A stretch of DNA of 64,000 nt from Clostridia bacterium (GTDB lineage: Bacteria; Bacillota; Clostridia; Oscillospirales; CAG-272). Below the pieces are notes generated by a model that saw only the letters and a program-made list of their open reading frames with translations, ran no database searches and had not been told where the DNA came from. The stretch lies in NCBI GenBank assembly GCA_017420755.1, contig JAFQOG010000016.1:1-64000 (forward strand), written 5' to 3'. The position numbers were made by a program, and so were the translations under genes. Shown here one piece after another: positions 16,181 through 24,946 of the stretch (positions within the stretch are counted from its first letter, which is position 1; the number at the start of each line of letters is the position of its first letter).

Positions 16181-16897
16181 ATGGTAGGAACGAAGCTATT
16201 GATTATCGATAATGATAAAAGCACCTGTGAGCTTGTAAGGAGCTTTTTTAAAAATGAGGGCTACGAAATCATTGAGGCATATGATGGAATAGAGGGCTTA
16301 AATGCCTTTAAATCATACGATCCCGATGTCGTTTTGCTTGATAGTGTGCTTCCCAAAAAGGACGGAAACGAGGTTTGTAGGCAAATTCGCGCCATTTCCA
16401 CAAAGCCAATCATTATGATTAGCGCAAAGGCAGACGAATTTGATAAGGTTTTAGGACTAGAGCTGGGAGCAGACGATTATCTTGTAAAGCCACTTGGAAT
16501 GAAGGAGCTTCATGCAAGAATCAAGGCAATTCTCAGAAGATGTGGTAGCACCGATAATATTATTGATAAAAATGTTCTACGCTTTGATAATCTCGAAATC
16601 AACCTCTCAAATCACGAGTTGAAAATTCGTGGTGAGCATGTAGATATTCCACATAAGGAGCTTTTACTTCTACATTTTCTTGCTCAAAATTACAATAGAG
16701 TATATACAAGAGATCAGCTTCTTAACAAGGTTTGGAGCTTTGATTATCTTGGCGACTCTCGCACAGTTGATGTTCACATTAAGCGCCTTCGTGAAAAGCT
16801 TCAAGGCGTATCAAAGAGATGGGAGCTAAAAACAGTTTGGGGAGTTGGCTATAAATTTGAGGTTCACCCCGAAGCAACCGAAAAAACAGAGGAATAA
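16181..16897 (+). CDS. OmpR/PhoB-family response regulator (orphan)
   Basis: The protein has 238 residues. The receiver domain has the acidic pocket (Asp10, Asp12), the phosphate-accepting Asp54 in VVLLDSVLPKKDG, and Lys103 in LVKPLGMKEL. The C-terminal winged helix carries NRVYTRDQLLNKVW and SRTVDVHIKRLREKL. It therefore works as a phosphorylated DNA-binding activator or repressor. No histidine kinase is adjacent: a methyltransferase and spoVAF follow. GAGGAGG lies 5 bases from the start. Eleven-base direct repeats upstream suggest autoregulation. VanR/PhoP/WalR-type assignments cannot be separated by eye. Confidence 0.93.
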   Translation: MVGTKLLIIDNDKSTCELVRSFFKNEGYEIIEAYDGIEGLNAFKSYDPDVVLLDSVLPKKDGNEVCRQIRAISTKPIIMISAKADEFDKVLGLELGADDYLVKPLGMKELHARIKAILRRCGSTDNIIDKNVLRFDNLEINLSNHELKIRGEHVDIPHKELLLLHFLAQNYNRVYTRDQLLNKVWSFDYLGDSRTVDVHIKRLREKLQGVSKRWELKTVWGVGYKFEVHPEATEKTEE

Positions 16898-16903
16898 AAT
16901 TCA

Positions 16904-16930
16904 AGGGGCGAGAAAATCGCCCTTTATTTA
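16904..16930 (+). terminator. Weak terminator after the response regulator
   Basis: Stem AGGGGCG/CGCCCTT with one G-U pair and a short T-rich tail. It probably allows read-through into the methyltransferase gene. Confidence 0.5.
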
Positions 16931-16944
16931 TGAAAGAGGAAAAT

Positions 16945-18063
16945 ATGGAATATGTTGCAACCTGCCTATTTGGGCTTGAAAGCCTTTTAGGAGCAGAAAT
17001 AGACGCACTAGGCTATAAAAGAACTGAAACAATGGATGGCAGAGTCAGCTTTATAGGCGACGAGAGTGCAATTGCACGATGCAATATCGGGCTTCGATTT
17101 GCCGAGCGACTTTATATCAAGGTTGGCGAGTTTGAGGCGCTAACCTTTGACGATCTTTTCGAGGGAACAAGAGCGCTTGAATGGGAAAAATGGATAGGCA
17201 AAAGCGACGAATTTCCCGTTAAGGGACATAGTATAAAAAGCGTGCTTTTCTCAATTCCCGATTGTCAAAAAATCATTAAAAAGGCAGTTGTTTCACGCCT
17301 TTCTAAAAAATATGGAATATCATGGTTTGAGGAAAAGGGCGTAAAATACCAAATAGACTTTTTCATTTTCAAAAATAGAGCAACGCTTATGATAGACACA
17401 TCTGGCGTTCCTCTTCATAAAAGAGGCTATCGCCCAAAAAGCGTAGAAGCTCCAATAAGAGAAACCCTTGCATGCGCTCTTGCAAAAATTGCAAGACCAA
17501 GAGAGGATGTTCTTTTTTGGGATCCATTCTGTGGCTCGGGAACAATCGCAATTGAAGCTACAATGATGATGCTAAATATAGCACCGGGCTTAAACAGAGC
17601 CTTTATTGCTCAAACCTTCCCACAATTTTCAAGCGATATATGGACAAGGGCAAGAGAAGAGGCAAGGGCGAATATTATAACAGATAGCGCCTTTGAAGCA
17701 TATGCAAGTGATATCAACCCCGAATGCGTTAATATTGCCACAGAAAGCGCAAAGCACGCGGGTGTGTATAAAAATATGAAAATATTTACCCAAGACGCTC
17801 TTACTATCAAAACAGGTGGAAGGCGAGGCACAATAGTCTGCAATCCCCCATATGGCGAAAGGCTAATGACCATAAGAGAGGCAGAGGCGCTTTATCGCAA
17901 AATGGGTGAGCATTTTAAAACCCTTGATAGCTGGCAAATATATGTTATCACAAATCACGAGCAGTTTTCTCGCTTTTATGGCAGACGCCCCGACAAGGTA
18001 AGAAAGCTCTCAAATGGCAATATCCCTTGCTATTTTTATCAATTTTTCAAAAAGCACGATTAA
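16945..18063 (+). CDS. THUMP-domain 23S rRNA methyltransferase (RlmL/RlmN2-type, UPF0020)
   Basis: The protein has 372 residues. The N terminus (YVATCLFGLESLLGAE) begins a THUMP RNA-binding domain. The C-terminal half is a Rossmann methyltransferase with the SAM motif FWDPFCGSGTIAIEA, the acidic residue in AYASDINPE and the catalytic NPPYGE motif typical of N2-guanine methylation. E. coli RlmL and B. subtilis YpsC are relatives. ATG at 16945 has AGAGG just upstream and starts at the conserved region; an ATG at 16930 is possible. A hairpin terminator overlaps the ribosome binding site of the next gene. Confidence 0.9.
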   Translation: MEYVATCLFGLESLLGAEIDALGYKRTETMDGRVSFIGDESAIARCNIGLRFAERLYIKVGEFEALTFDDLFEGTRALEWEKWIGKSDEFPVKGHSIKSVLFSIPDCQKIIKKAVVSRLSKKYGISWFEEKGVKYQIDFFIFKNRATLMIDTSGVPLHKRGYRPKSVEAPIRETLACALAKIARPREDVLFWDPFCGSGTIAIEATMMMLNIAPGLNRAFIAQTFPQFSSDIWTRAREEARANIITDSAFEAYASDINPECVNIATESAKHAGVYKNMKIFTQDALTIKTGGRRGTIVCNPPYGERLMTIREAEALYRKMGEHFKTLDSWQIYVITNHEQFSRFYGRRPDKVRKLSNGNIPCYFYQFFKKHD

Positions 18064-18067
18064 AAAT

Positions 18068-18115
18068 AAAATCTCCGTAAATACTATTGAAAAATAGTGC
18101 TTGCGGAGGTTTTTT
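18068..18115 (+). terminator. Terminator hairpin containing the Shine-Dalgarno of spoVAF
   Basis: Outer stem 18068-18077 with 18104-18113 (10 bp, one G-U), inner stem ACTATT/AATAGT (18083-18088 with 18093-18098), then TT. The 3' arm contains GCGGAGG, which is the ribosome binding site of the gene starting at 18116. Confidence 0.75.
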
Positions 18116-19528
18116 ATGCGAAGCTTTTCAAATGATTTTTCCATCAATATGCAAACACTCGATAGCGAGCTGAATGTAAAGGAAAATTTCGATATTATCA
18201 AGCGAGAAATGCTAATAAATAATCACAGAGTGGTTATGTATTATGTTGATGGCTTTGTAACTGCTTCAATTATGCAAAAGCTTATGATGCACCTTGTCAC
18301 CATAAAGGAGCTGGGAAATACCGGCGCAAGGAGCGTTGAGGAGTTTGTAAAGCAAAGCATTCCTAGCGTAGAGGTTGACCCGTGCTATGATATAGATAAG
18401 GCGTTAAAGTTGGTTTTGAGTGGATGTAGCCTGATAATCTCAGACGCCTTTTATGATGGCTCAATTGTCGTAGATGCACGCTCATATCCTGCAAGAGTAA
18501 CAGCAGAGCCTGAAAACGATAAGGTAATGCGAGGCTCTCGTGACGGCTTTGTCGAAACAATGATTTTTAATACCGCAATGATAAGACGGAGAATAAGAGA
18601 TACAAATCTTGTTGTTAAATATGCAAGCGCAGGAGAAAAATCTAAAACCGATATATCAATCGTTTATATAAAGGGTAAAGCAAAGCCCGAATATGTAAAG
18701 GAAATAGAAAGAAAAATAAGCGAAATTAAAACAGATTCTCTTGTAATGGGTCATCAAAGCTTAATAGAATGTCTTGTTAAGCATAAATGGTATAACCCAT
18801 TTCCAAAGGTTAGATGCACCGAGCGCCCTGACGCAGCATGCGCATCAATTTTAGAGGGTAGTGTGGTTGTAATTTGCGATAATTCCCCGGAGGCGCTGAT
18901 ACTTCCAACAAGCATTTTTGACTTTTTACAGGAAACAGACGATTACTATTTTCCCCCACTTGTAGGCTCGTATCTTAGAATAGTGCGCCAAATAGTTTTT
19001 TGGAGTGCAATAGTTTTAACTCCTGTGTGGTATTTGCTGGTTACTAACCCACAATTTATGCCACAGGGTCTTGAATTTTTAGTTCCCAAGGATGCAGGGA
19101 ATATACCGATTTTGGCACAGCTTTTAATTGTCGAGGTCGTAATAGATGGATTGAAGCTAGCCTCTCTTAATACCCCTAGCGTAATGTCAAATTCCTTCGG
19201 CGTCATAGGCGGACTTTTGCTGGGAGATTTCGCTGTGCAAATAGGTTGGCTTAGTGCCGATGTTATTTTCTATATGGCGATAGTTTCAATTGCAAGCTTC
19301 ACACAATCAAACTATGAGCTGGGCTACGCCTTCAAATTCATAAGAATGATAACATTAGTCCTTATAGCCCTGTTTGATATTTGGGGACTTTTCATCGGCT
19401 TTGCAATAGGACTCTTGCTCGTTGTTACAAATTCCACAATAAACGGAAAGCACTCCTACCTGTATCCGTTAATCCCCTTTAACGCCCACGCCCTTTCTCG
19501 CCTAATTTTCCGTCGCAAAAAGCCATAA
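18116..19528 (+). CDS. spoVAF: Spore germination/stage V protein SpoVAF (GerA family)
   Basis: The protein has 470 residues. An N-terminal soluble GerA-type domain contains CSLIISD and the EPENDKVMRGSRDGF motif; the conserved RGSRDGFVE is diagnostic for GerA proteins. A membrane domain with about five segments follows, including NSFGVIGGLLLGDFAVQIG and ending HSYLYPLIPFNAHALSRL. SpoVAF acts in the inner spore membrane with SpoVAEa and contributes to dipicolinate/ion release in germination. The start at 18116 is set by GGAGG 6 bases upstream. The rest of a spoVA operon is not adjacent; only this subunit is present here. Expression is expected in the forespore. Confidence 0.9.
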   Translation: MRSFSNDFSINMQTLDSELNVKENFDIIKREMLINNHRVVMYYVDGFVTASIMQKLMMHLVTIKELGNTGARSVEEFVKQSIPSVEVDPCYDIDKALKLVLSGCSLIISDAFYDGSIVVDARSYPARVTAEPENDKVMRGSRDGFVETMIFNTAMIRRRIRDTNLVVKYASAGEKSKTDISIVYIKGKAKPEYVKEIERKISEIKTDSLVMGHQSLIECLVKHKWYNPFPKVRCTERPDAACASILEGSVVVICDNSPEALILPTSIFDFLQETDDYYFPPLVGSYLRIVRQIVFWSAIVLTPVWYLLVTNPQFMPQGLEFLVPKDAGNIPILAQLLIVEVVIDGLKLASLNTPSVMSNSFGVIGGLLLGDFAVQIGWLSADVIFYMAIVSIASFTQSNYELGYAFKFIRMITLVLIALFDIWGLFIGFAIGLLLVVTNSTINGKHSYLYPLIPFNAHALSRLIFRRKKP

Positions 19529-19531
19529 ATA

Positions 19532-19556
19532 AAACCACCAGCTTAACTGGTGGTTT
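19532..19556. terminator. Bidirectional terminator between spoVAF and ruvB
   Basis: A 10-bp stem (19532-19541 with 19547-19556) with a 5-base loop between convergent genes. Confidence 0.87.
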
Positions 19557-19566
19557 GTATTTTTTG

Positions 19567-20616
19567 TTAATCTATCTTCACCTGTGAGCCACTACCGCCA
19601 CCGTAGGGAATACCAAGATGCTCATACGCAAGACGCGTTACGCAACGGCCTCGTGGAGTTCTGTTCAAAAAGCCAATCTGCATAAGATATGGCTCGTAAA
19701 CATCCTCTATGGTAATGCTTTCCTCGCCGATTGTTGCACTGAGCGTGTCAAGACCAACAGGGCCACCATCGTAAAACTTAATAATGGTTTCGAGCATGCG
19801 TCTGTCTGTGTTGTCAAGACCTAACTCGTCAATTTCAAGCGCGGTAAGTGACATTTTCGCCATTTCAAGAGTTATTTTTCCATCACCCTTAACCTGCGCA
19901 TAGTCACGCACACGCTTTAATAGTCTGTTAGCAATACGAGGAGTTCCACGAGAGCGAGATGCGATTTCAAGCGCGCCCTCCTCGGTAATCTCAACATCAA
20001 GCAGAGAAGCGCTTCGCTTAACGATAGTAGCAAGCTCCTCGTGAGTGTAAAGCTCAAGCTTCAAAAGCACGCCAAAACGGTCACGAAGAGGAGTTGTAAG
20101 CTGTCCTGCACGAGTTGTCGCACCTACAAGAGTAAATCTTGGAAGAGGAACACGAATGCTACGCGCCGCAGGGCCTTTACCGATAATAATGTCGAGTACA
20201 TAATCCTCCATCGCAGGATAAAGGATTTCTTCAATATTTCTTGAAAGACGATGTATCTCGTCAATAAAAAGCACATCCCCGGGGGCTAAATTCGTAAGTA
20301 TAGCTGCCAAATCTCCTTGCTTTTCAATAGCAGGACCGGAGGTGACACGGAAATTAACACCCATTTCTGTTGCAATAATGCCCGAAAGAGTAGTTTTACC
20401 AAGACCCGGAGGGCCATATAGAAGCACATGGTCAAGCGAATCGCCTCTGCCCTTAGCCGCATCTATATAAACCTTCAAAAGATCCTTAACCTTTTCTTGA
20501 CCGATATATTCATCAAACGCCTTAGGCCTTAGGCTGACCTCGTCATTGGTTTCCTCACCCGATGCCTCGGTAGATACTATTCGGCTTTCATAGTCAAATT
20601 CAACTTCATCAATCAT
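19567..20616 (-). CDS. ruvB: Holliday junction branch migration ATPase RuvB
   Basis: The protein has 349 residues. RuvB forms the hexameric motor that drives branch migration with RuvA. The Walker A motif GPPGLGKTT, Walker [12 protein letters not shown], sensor I GATTRAG and the arginine finger region LRDRFG are all present, with the C-terminal winged helix ([13 protein letters not shown]). GAGG lies 6 bases before the ATG, 8 bases after the ruvA stop. It is the last gene of DUF951-yfhO-ruvA-ruvB. Confidence 0.98.
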   Translation of the reverse strand: MIDEVEFDYESRIVSTEASGEETNDEVSLRPKAFDEYIGQEKVKDLLKVYIDAAKGRGDSLDHVLLYGPPGLGKTTLSGIIATEMGVNFRVTSGPAIEKQGDLAAILTNLAPGDVLFIDEIHRLSRNIEEILYPAMEDYVLDIIIGKGPAARSIRVPLPRFTLVGATTRAGQLTTPLRDRFGVLLKLELYTHEELATIVKRSASLLDVEITEEGALEIASRSRGTPRIANRLLKRVRDYAQVKGDGKITLEMAKMSLTALEIDELGLDNTDRRMLETIIKFYDGGPVGLDTLSATIGEESITIEDVYEPYLMQIGFLNRTPRGRCVTRLAYEHLGIPYGGGSGSQVKID

Positions 20617-20624
20617 ATCTTACC

Positions 20625-21233
20625 TCACATTAGCTTTGCCAAAGCAAGCGGAATAATTTTTTCAACATCAAGCGTAGGATCAATTCCCGAAAGCGCTCTT
20701 TGTGCCTCTGAACGAGAATAACCAAGAACGATAAGTGCATCAAGCGCCTCGCCAAGATTGCCCTTGCCCTTAACAACGGTTGGAGCAGAGCCAACACCAC
20801 TAGATGTAGGAGCAGAGCCAAAATAGATTTTTGAAACCTTGTCACGAAGCTCAAGCACAACTCTTGCTGCGGTTTTCGCACCAACACCACTTGCACGAGC
20901 AATAGACTTGGTGTCCTCGGAGCAAATTGCTTGATATAGCTTGTCAGGCTCAAATAGCGATAAAATCGCCATCGCAGCCTTAGGGCCAACACCTGAAACG
21001 GTAATCAAAAGCTTAAAAGCACCAAGCTCGTCAGCGTTTTTAAAGCCAAATAGTTCAACCCCGTCCTCTCGAACCTGGAGATAGGTGAAAAGCTTCATTC
21101 TCTCGCCAATATGCGAGCAAATCGCAGAGTAGGTGTTGTCGCTAATAGCGAGTCTATATCCAACTCCACAGCAGTCAATAACGCAACCGCCGATCTCACA
21201 ATAGTCAAGCGATCCGTCAACATGATAAATCAT
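20625..21233 (-). CDS. ruvA: Holliday junction DNA helicase subunit RuvA
   Basis: The protein has 202 residues. RuvA binds the four-way junction and loads RuvB. Helix-hairpin-helix motifs are visible (LITVSGVGPKAAMAIL and RASGVGAKTAARVVLEL), and the C-terminal domain III (GEALDALIVLGYSRSEAQRAL) contacts RuvB. Its ATG overlaps the TGA of the YfhO-like gene by four bases (ATGA), so translation is coupled to that membrane-protein gene. Confidence 0.97.
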   Translation of the reverse strand: MIYHVDGSLDYCEIGGCVIDCCGVGYRLAISDNTYSAICSHIGERMKLFTYLQVREDGVELFGFKNADELGAFKLLITVSGVGPKAAMAILSLFEPDKLYQAICSEDTKSIARASGVGAKTAARVVLELRDKVSKIYFGSAPTSSGVGSAPTVVKGKGNLGEALDALIVLGYSRSEAQRALSGIDPTLDVEKIIPLALAKLM

Positions 21234-24064
21234 ATATTTTCGTCCTCTTCTGTAATATTTTCATTGTCAATCTTGACATTCGGCTCTATTTCGCCCTCTC
21301 CGTTAGAGCCGTCGCCCTCGGGCGCGTCAATTGGTGTATCCTCAATAGCATCAAAGCCCATTTTGCGCCTGTATGCCTTCTCAAACACGCACATAACTAT
21401 AAATAGAGCAAGTCCAAAAAGACCAACACCTACGCCAACATTGAACATAGTCGAGCTGTATTTTAACTCAATCTCATGTTCACCCGGCGTAATGTCAAAG
21501 GCAAGCAGAGCATCAAGCACCTCATAGCTCTCAACCCTCTCACCATCAACATATACCTTCCAATACTTGTCATATGGGATGGTAGTCATAACAATTTCGT
21601 CATCCTCGGCTACAATCGTACCCTCAAAGCGAGTGTCTGAATAGTCGCTTATCTGCATCTCACCCTCATTAAGAGCGCCAAATACTCTTTCAAATTCAGA
21701 CCTAACAAGCTGTGAAAATAGTGGAGCAGAGGTGTTTATTGCAACCTTATCGGAGTCAAATTCAACCTTAACATAAACGGTTTCGCCTGCCTTGAATGAG
21801 CCAATGTTTTGAACACGATTGGTTTCGTCGCCCAATACCTTGCCACTTTCGACGCCATTAACATAGTAGGTAGCCTCTTGATTTGTTCCATTCGGCTTTA
21901 AATACATGTAAATACTACCTGTTGAATAAGCGGTAATAGCATAGGTGAATGACGCCTTTCTGTTAGAATCAGCTCTTGTAAAGCGGTCTGTCGATGCCGA
22001 GCCACCCTTGGAGCAATTATCTCTTTCAAACAAGGAATAATAGCACTCTTGGAATAGCTTTAATTCGTCCTCACCGGCAAGCCCCGATGTTAGATATTCA
22101 AGATATTGAAGTGGACTTGATACAGTATGCACTGCGTCAAGCTCCTTCATTTGAGAGCTAACAGGATATGCAATAGATAGAGCATACGGATTTTCATAGA
22201 TCAAAAGATCGTTTTTGCCATCCTTGGCATAATAAAGATTTGAAACAGGAATATCGTCATTTGAAATTACATACTTAATTCCAAAAATCGAATCCACAAC
22301 CTCGTTACCCTCAAAATACTTGCTCCAATGTGAGCGAGCATTAAAGCCACAGTATTTCATGAGATTCATAACATCTCGATTAAAGGTCGAGGTAGAGGCG
22401 GTAAGCCCTCTGATATCAAGCGCAAAGTTTTCATTTGGCTTTCTAAACAAGGTCTTTTCCATTCTGTAAAACGATGTGTCATTTTCGAGAATATAGTCAA
22501 CGGTTGGCTCAATGGAGTCAATAGACTCGCGATAAACCTCTCGCTTTGCCCAGCCAACATCATTTACCTCCTCGCCCCAGTTGATGATGCCACTAACACA
22601 GGCCTCAAAGCCTACAATGCAAAGAAGAGCAATAGACGAGGCTCGCTTTATCGTTTCTCGCTTTTTATAGTAAAGAACAACAAGATAAACAAATATGAAC
22701 ACAAACGAAATCCAAACAAGCTCATAATCAGGCATTGTTGGAGTTTCCGTTTTGCCCTCGTATCTAGGTAAAAGCACAGTTTTTTGAATTACAAGAAGCA
22801 AAAGCATCAGCATAGCGCCAATTTGAATAATCCCCTTGTATTCAAGCTCTGTAAACAGCTCAAAGCCCTTATATGCCATCAAAAGCACAATAAACGATAG
22901 CATAAAGCTATATCTGTAATTTAGCCAAACGGGCATTTGGAAGCCGTGCCAAGCAAGGTCTAGTGCATCAACCGACATGCTCGCAATAAATATAAGCGCA
23001 AGCACACCATAGCTAACCTTTTCTCTTACGGAAATTTTCTTTGTAAGAAAATATACGGGTAGCATAAATAACGCTAAAATTCCACAATAAACATTAGGTA
23101 AGCCCGCAGGGCGAACAGTATCGTATGAGCCGATAAAGAACTTCGATATAAGATCAAGAAAATCAAACCTTAAGTCAAAGCTCATATCTGCCATTTCACC
23201 ACTTGATTTTCCAAACGAAATAGAGTAATAGGCGCAAAGAATAATCATGCTAACCATCATCAGCGCAACTATTGTGCAAACAGCGATTCTTGCAAGGCTC
23301 TTTAATATGTGATATTTTTCCCTTAAAGCGTTAATTTCGTCATTTTTGTGGGCACAAATATAGCAAATAAAGTAAAGAAGCGTATATATGCAAACCATAT
23401 ATCCAATATAGTAGTTTGACCATATTATAAGCGCAAGCATAATGGTATAAAGCTTAAATCTGCCATTCTTTATAATGGCTTCAATACCGAGAGTGAGCAG
23501 AGGTAGCCACATAAGCGCATCCTGCCACATGGTGTTTGATTGATAAGCCATAGCGTATGCACAAAATGCATACATAGTAGAAAACATAGTGTAGGAGAAT
23601 ACATTTCTTTTTCTGCCCGACCTATCAAGGTAAATTGCAAAGCAAAGACCGCTAAGACCGCATTTGAGCACCATCATAAGCATAACGCCCTCGACCATAA
23701 GTGATGGTGGACACAAAATCAAAAGAAATGCAAGTGGAGATGCAGCATAATAAGCATAAAAGCCTAAGAACTCACCGCCCAAAACTCTTTCCCATGTATA
23801 AATAAGAGATCCGTTACCGGTCAAAATATCTCGTAGCTGTTCAAAATAATAAATGTATTGCGCATTCATATCAAGAGTCAAAATCGAACGCTCACCAAAG
23901 GGGAATACACCAATTATCGCATAAACAACTAAAAGGATTCCAACAGGAAGCAAAAATGACGGATATAAATATTTTTTCGCCTTGATAAAGCTCCATACCC
24001 TTTGCCAAAGGGCAGAAAGCTTGTCCCTAACGGTGGCGCTTGTTGTAGGAATATTATTGTCCAT
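21230..24064 (-). CDS. YfhO family large membrane protein
   Basis: The protein has 944 residues. The N-terminal half has a dozen or so membrane segments, including the family's luminal motif SILTLDMNAQYIYYFEQLRD near the start. The second half is a large extracytoplasmic region, then a final membrane segment and an acidic tail. YfhO proteins resemble GT-C glycosyltransferases and are implicated in glycosylation of teichoic acids or lipids. ATG at 24064 fits the GAGG in the end of DUF951; it overlaps the DUF951 gene by 11 bases. Its placement between DUF951 and ruvA, with overlapping ends on both sides, is unusual for this family. Confidence 0.87.
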   Translation of the reverse strand: MDNNIPTTSATVRDKLSALWQRVWSFIKAKKYLYPSFLLPVGILLVVYAIIGVFPFGERSILTLDMNAQYIYYFEQLRDILTGNGSLIYTWERVLGGEFLGFYAYYAASPLAFLLILCPPSLMVEGVMLMMVLKCGLSGLCFAIYLDRSGRKRNVFSYTMFSTMYAFCAYAMAYQSNTMWQDALMWLPLLTLGIEAIIKNGRFKLYTIMLALIIWSNYYIGYMVCIYTLLYFICYICAHKNDEINALREKYHILKSLARIAVCTIVALMMVSMIILCAYYSISFGKSSGEMADMSFDLRFDFLDLISKFFIGSYDTVRPAGLPNVYCGILALFMLPVYFLTKKISVREKVSYGVLALIFIASMSVDALDLAWHGFQMPVWLNYRYSFMLSFIVLLMAYKGFELFTELEYKGIIQIGAMLMLLLLVIQKTVLLPRYEGKTETPTMPDYELVWISFVFIFVYLVVLYYKKRETIKRASSIALLCIVGFEACVSGIINWGEEVNDVGWAKREVYRESIDSIEPTVDYILENDTSFYRMEKTLFRKPNENFALDIRGLTASTSTFNRDVMNLMKYCGFNARSHWSKYFEGNEVVDSIFGIKYVISNDDIPVSNLYYAKDGKNDLLIYENPYALSIAYPVSSQMKELDAVHTVSSPLQYLEYLTSGLAGEDELKLFQECYYSLFERDNCSKGGSASTDRFTRADSNRKASFTYAITAYSTGSIYMYLKPNGTNQEATYYVNGVESGKVLGDETNRVQNIGSFKAGETVYVKVEFDSDKVAINTSAPLFSQLVRSEFERVFGALNEGEMQISDYSDTRFEGTIVAEDDEIVMTTIPYDKYWKVYVDGERVESYEVLDALLAFDITPGEHEIELKYSSTMFNVGVGVGLFGLALFIVMCVFEKAYRRKMGFDAIEDTPIDAPEGDGSNGEGEIEPNVKIDNENITEEDENI

Positions 24065-24263
24065 CATCAACCTCACAGCTAATAATTTTTTTAATCATTT
24101 TTTCAACCTTTACTCTCTCAAGCGTAAGCGTGCGCCCACACCCAACACAGCAAAGCTTTATGTCAGAGCCAACTCTTAAAACCTTGAAGCTCTTTTCCCC
24201 ACAGGGATGAGGCTTTTTCATTTCAAGAATATCTCCAATCTTAATCACAGGAATAACACTCAT
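24054..24263 (-). CDS. DUF951 protein
   Basis: The protein has 69 residues: GDILEMKKPHPCGEKSFKVL followed by RVGSDIKLCCVGCGRTLTLE matches DUF951, a small cysteine-containing protein found widely in Firmicutes and often near chromosome-maintenance genes. The function is unknown. The cysteines (CG...CCVGC) suggest a zinc site. AAGGAG lies 6 bases from the ATG. It is the first gene of the ruvAB transcript. Confidence 0.9.
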   Translation of the reverse strand: MSVIPVIKIGDILEMKKPHPCGEKSFKVLRVGSDIKLCCVGCGRTLTLERVKVEKMIKKIISCEVDDGQ

Positions 24264-24295
24264 AAAAATCTCCTTGAAAAAGTATATACATAATC

Positions 24296-24324
24296 ATTTT
24301 ATCACATAATGCACAAAAAATCAA
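24296..24324 (-). promoter_or_regulatory. Promoter of DUF951-yfhO-ruvA-ruvB
   Basis: On the minus strand, TTGATT-N17-TAAAAT with an extended -10 TG. Confidence 0.72.
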
Positions 24325-24369
24325 CTATTTATATTAATATATTTTTCGCCATAAATATATATATTTTAT

Positions 24370-24398
24370 TTGACATACGCTGAAATTTATGGTAAAAT
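24370..24398 (+). promoter_or_regulatory. Sigma-A promoter of ruvC-ecf-truA operon
   Basis: TTGACA-N17-TAAAAT, about 42 bases before the ruvC start. Confidence 0.82.
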
Positions 24399-24439
24399 AT
24401 ATTCTGTATAGATTTTAATTGTACTCGAAAGAGGTAATT

Positions 24440-24937
24440 ATGGTAATTTTAGGAATTGACCCGGGACTTGCAATAGTCGGTTGGGGAGTTTTAGAATATG
24501 TAAAGGGCAAATTCTATGTAAGAGGCTATGGCTCTATTCAAACAAAGGCAGGCTTGCCTGTTGAGGAAAGAATTTCCCAAATCTATGATGGAATGAACAC
24601 CATAATAGATAAATATAAGCCCGAGGTTATGGCAATAGAGGAATTGTTTTGGAACACCAACCAAAAGACAGGAATAACCGTTGCCGAGGCGAGAGGCACT
24701 ATTTTGCTTGCCGCTCACCAAAAGGGCTTGAAAATAAACGAATACACACCACTTCAGGTTAAGCAGGCAGTTGTTGGATACGGAAGGGCAGATAAAAAAC
24801 AGGTTATTACAATGGTAACCTCTATCTTGAACCTACCTAAGCCACCAAAGCCCGACGATACCGCCGACGCCCTTGCGATCGCAATATGTCAAGGTCACGC
24901 AGGCGCTAGCCCGCTTAGCAAATTCTATAAAATGTGA
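24440..24937 (+). CDS. ruvC: Crossover junction endodeoxyribonuclease RuvC
   Basis: RuvC cleaves Holliday junctions symmetrically. The protein has 165 residues. Catalytic acids are recognised in ILGIDPGLA (Asp7), in VMAIEELFW (Glu), and in the C-terminal DDTADALAIAICQ. The start at 24440 follows AGAGG by 5 bases; a longer frame from 24419 has no ribosome binding site. It is divergently transcribed from the ruvAB operon, sharing a 176-base control region. A methyltransferase gene follows 9 bases later. Confidence 0.97.
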   Translation: MVILGIDPGLAIVGWGVLEYVKGKFYVRGYGSIQTKAGLPVEERISQIYDGMNTIIDKYKPEVMAIEELFWNTNQKTGITVAEARGTILLAAHQKGLKINEYTPLQVKQAVVGYGRADKKQVITMVTSILNLPKPPKPDDTADALAIAICQGHAGASPLSKFYKM

Positions 24938-24946
24938 GGAACTAAA

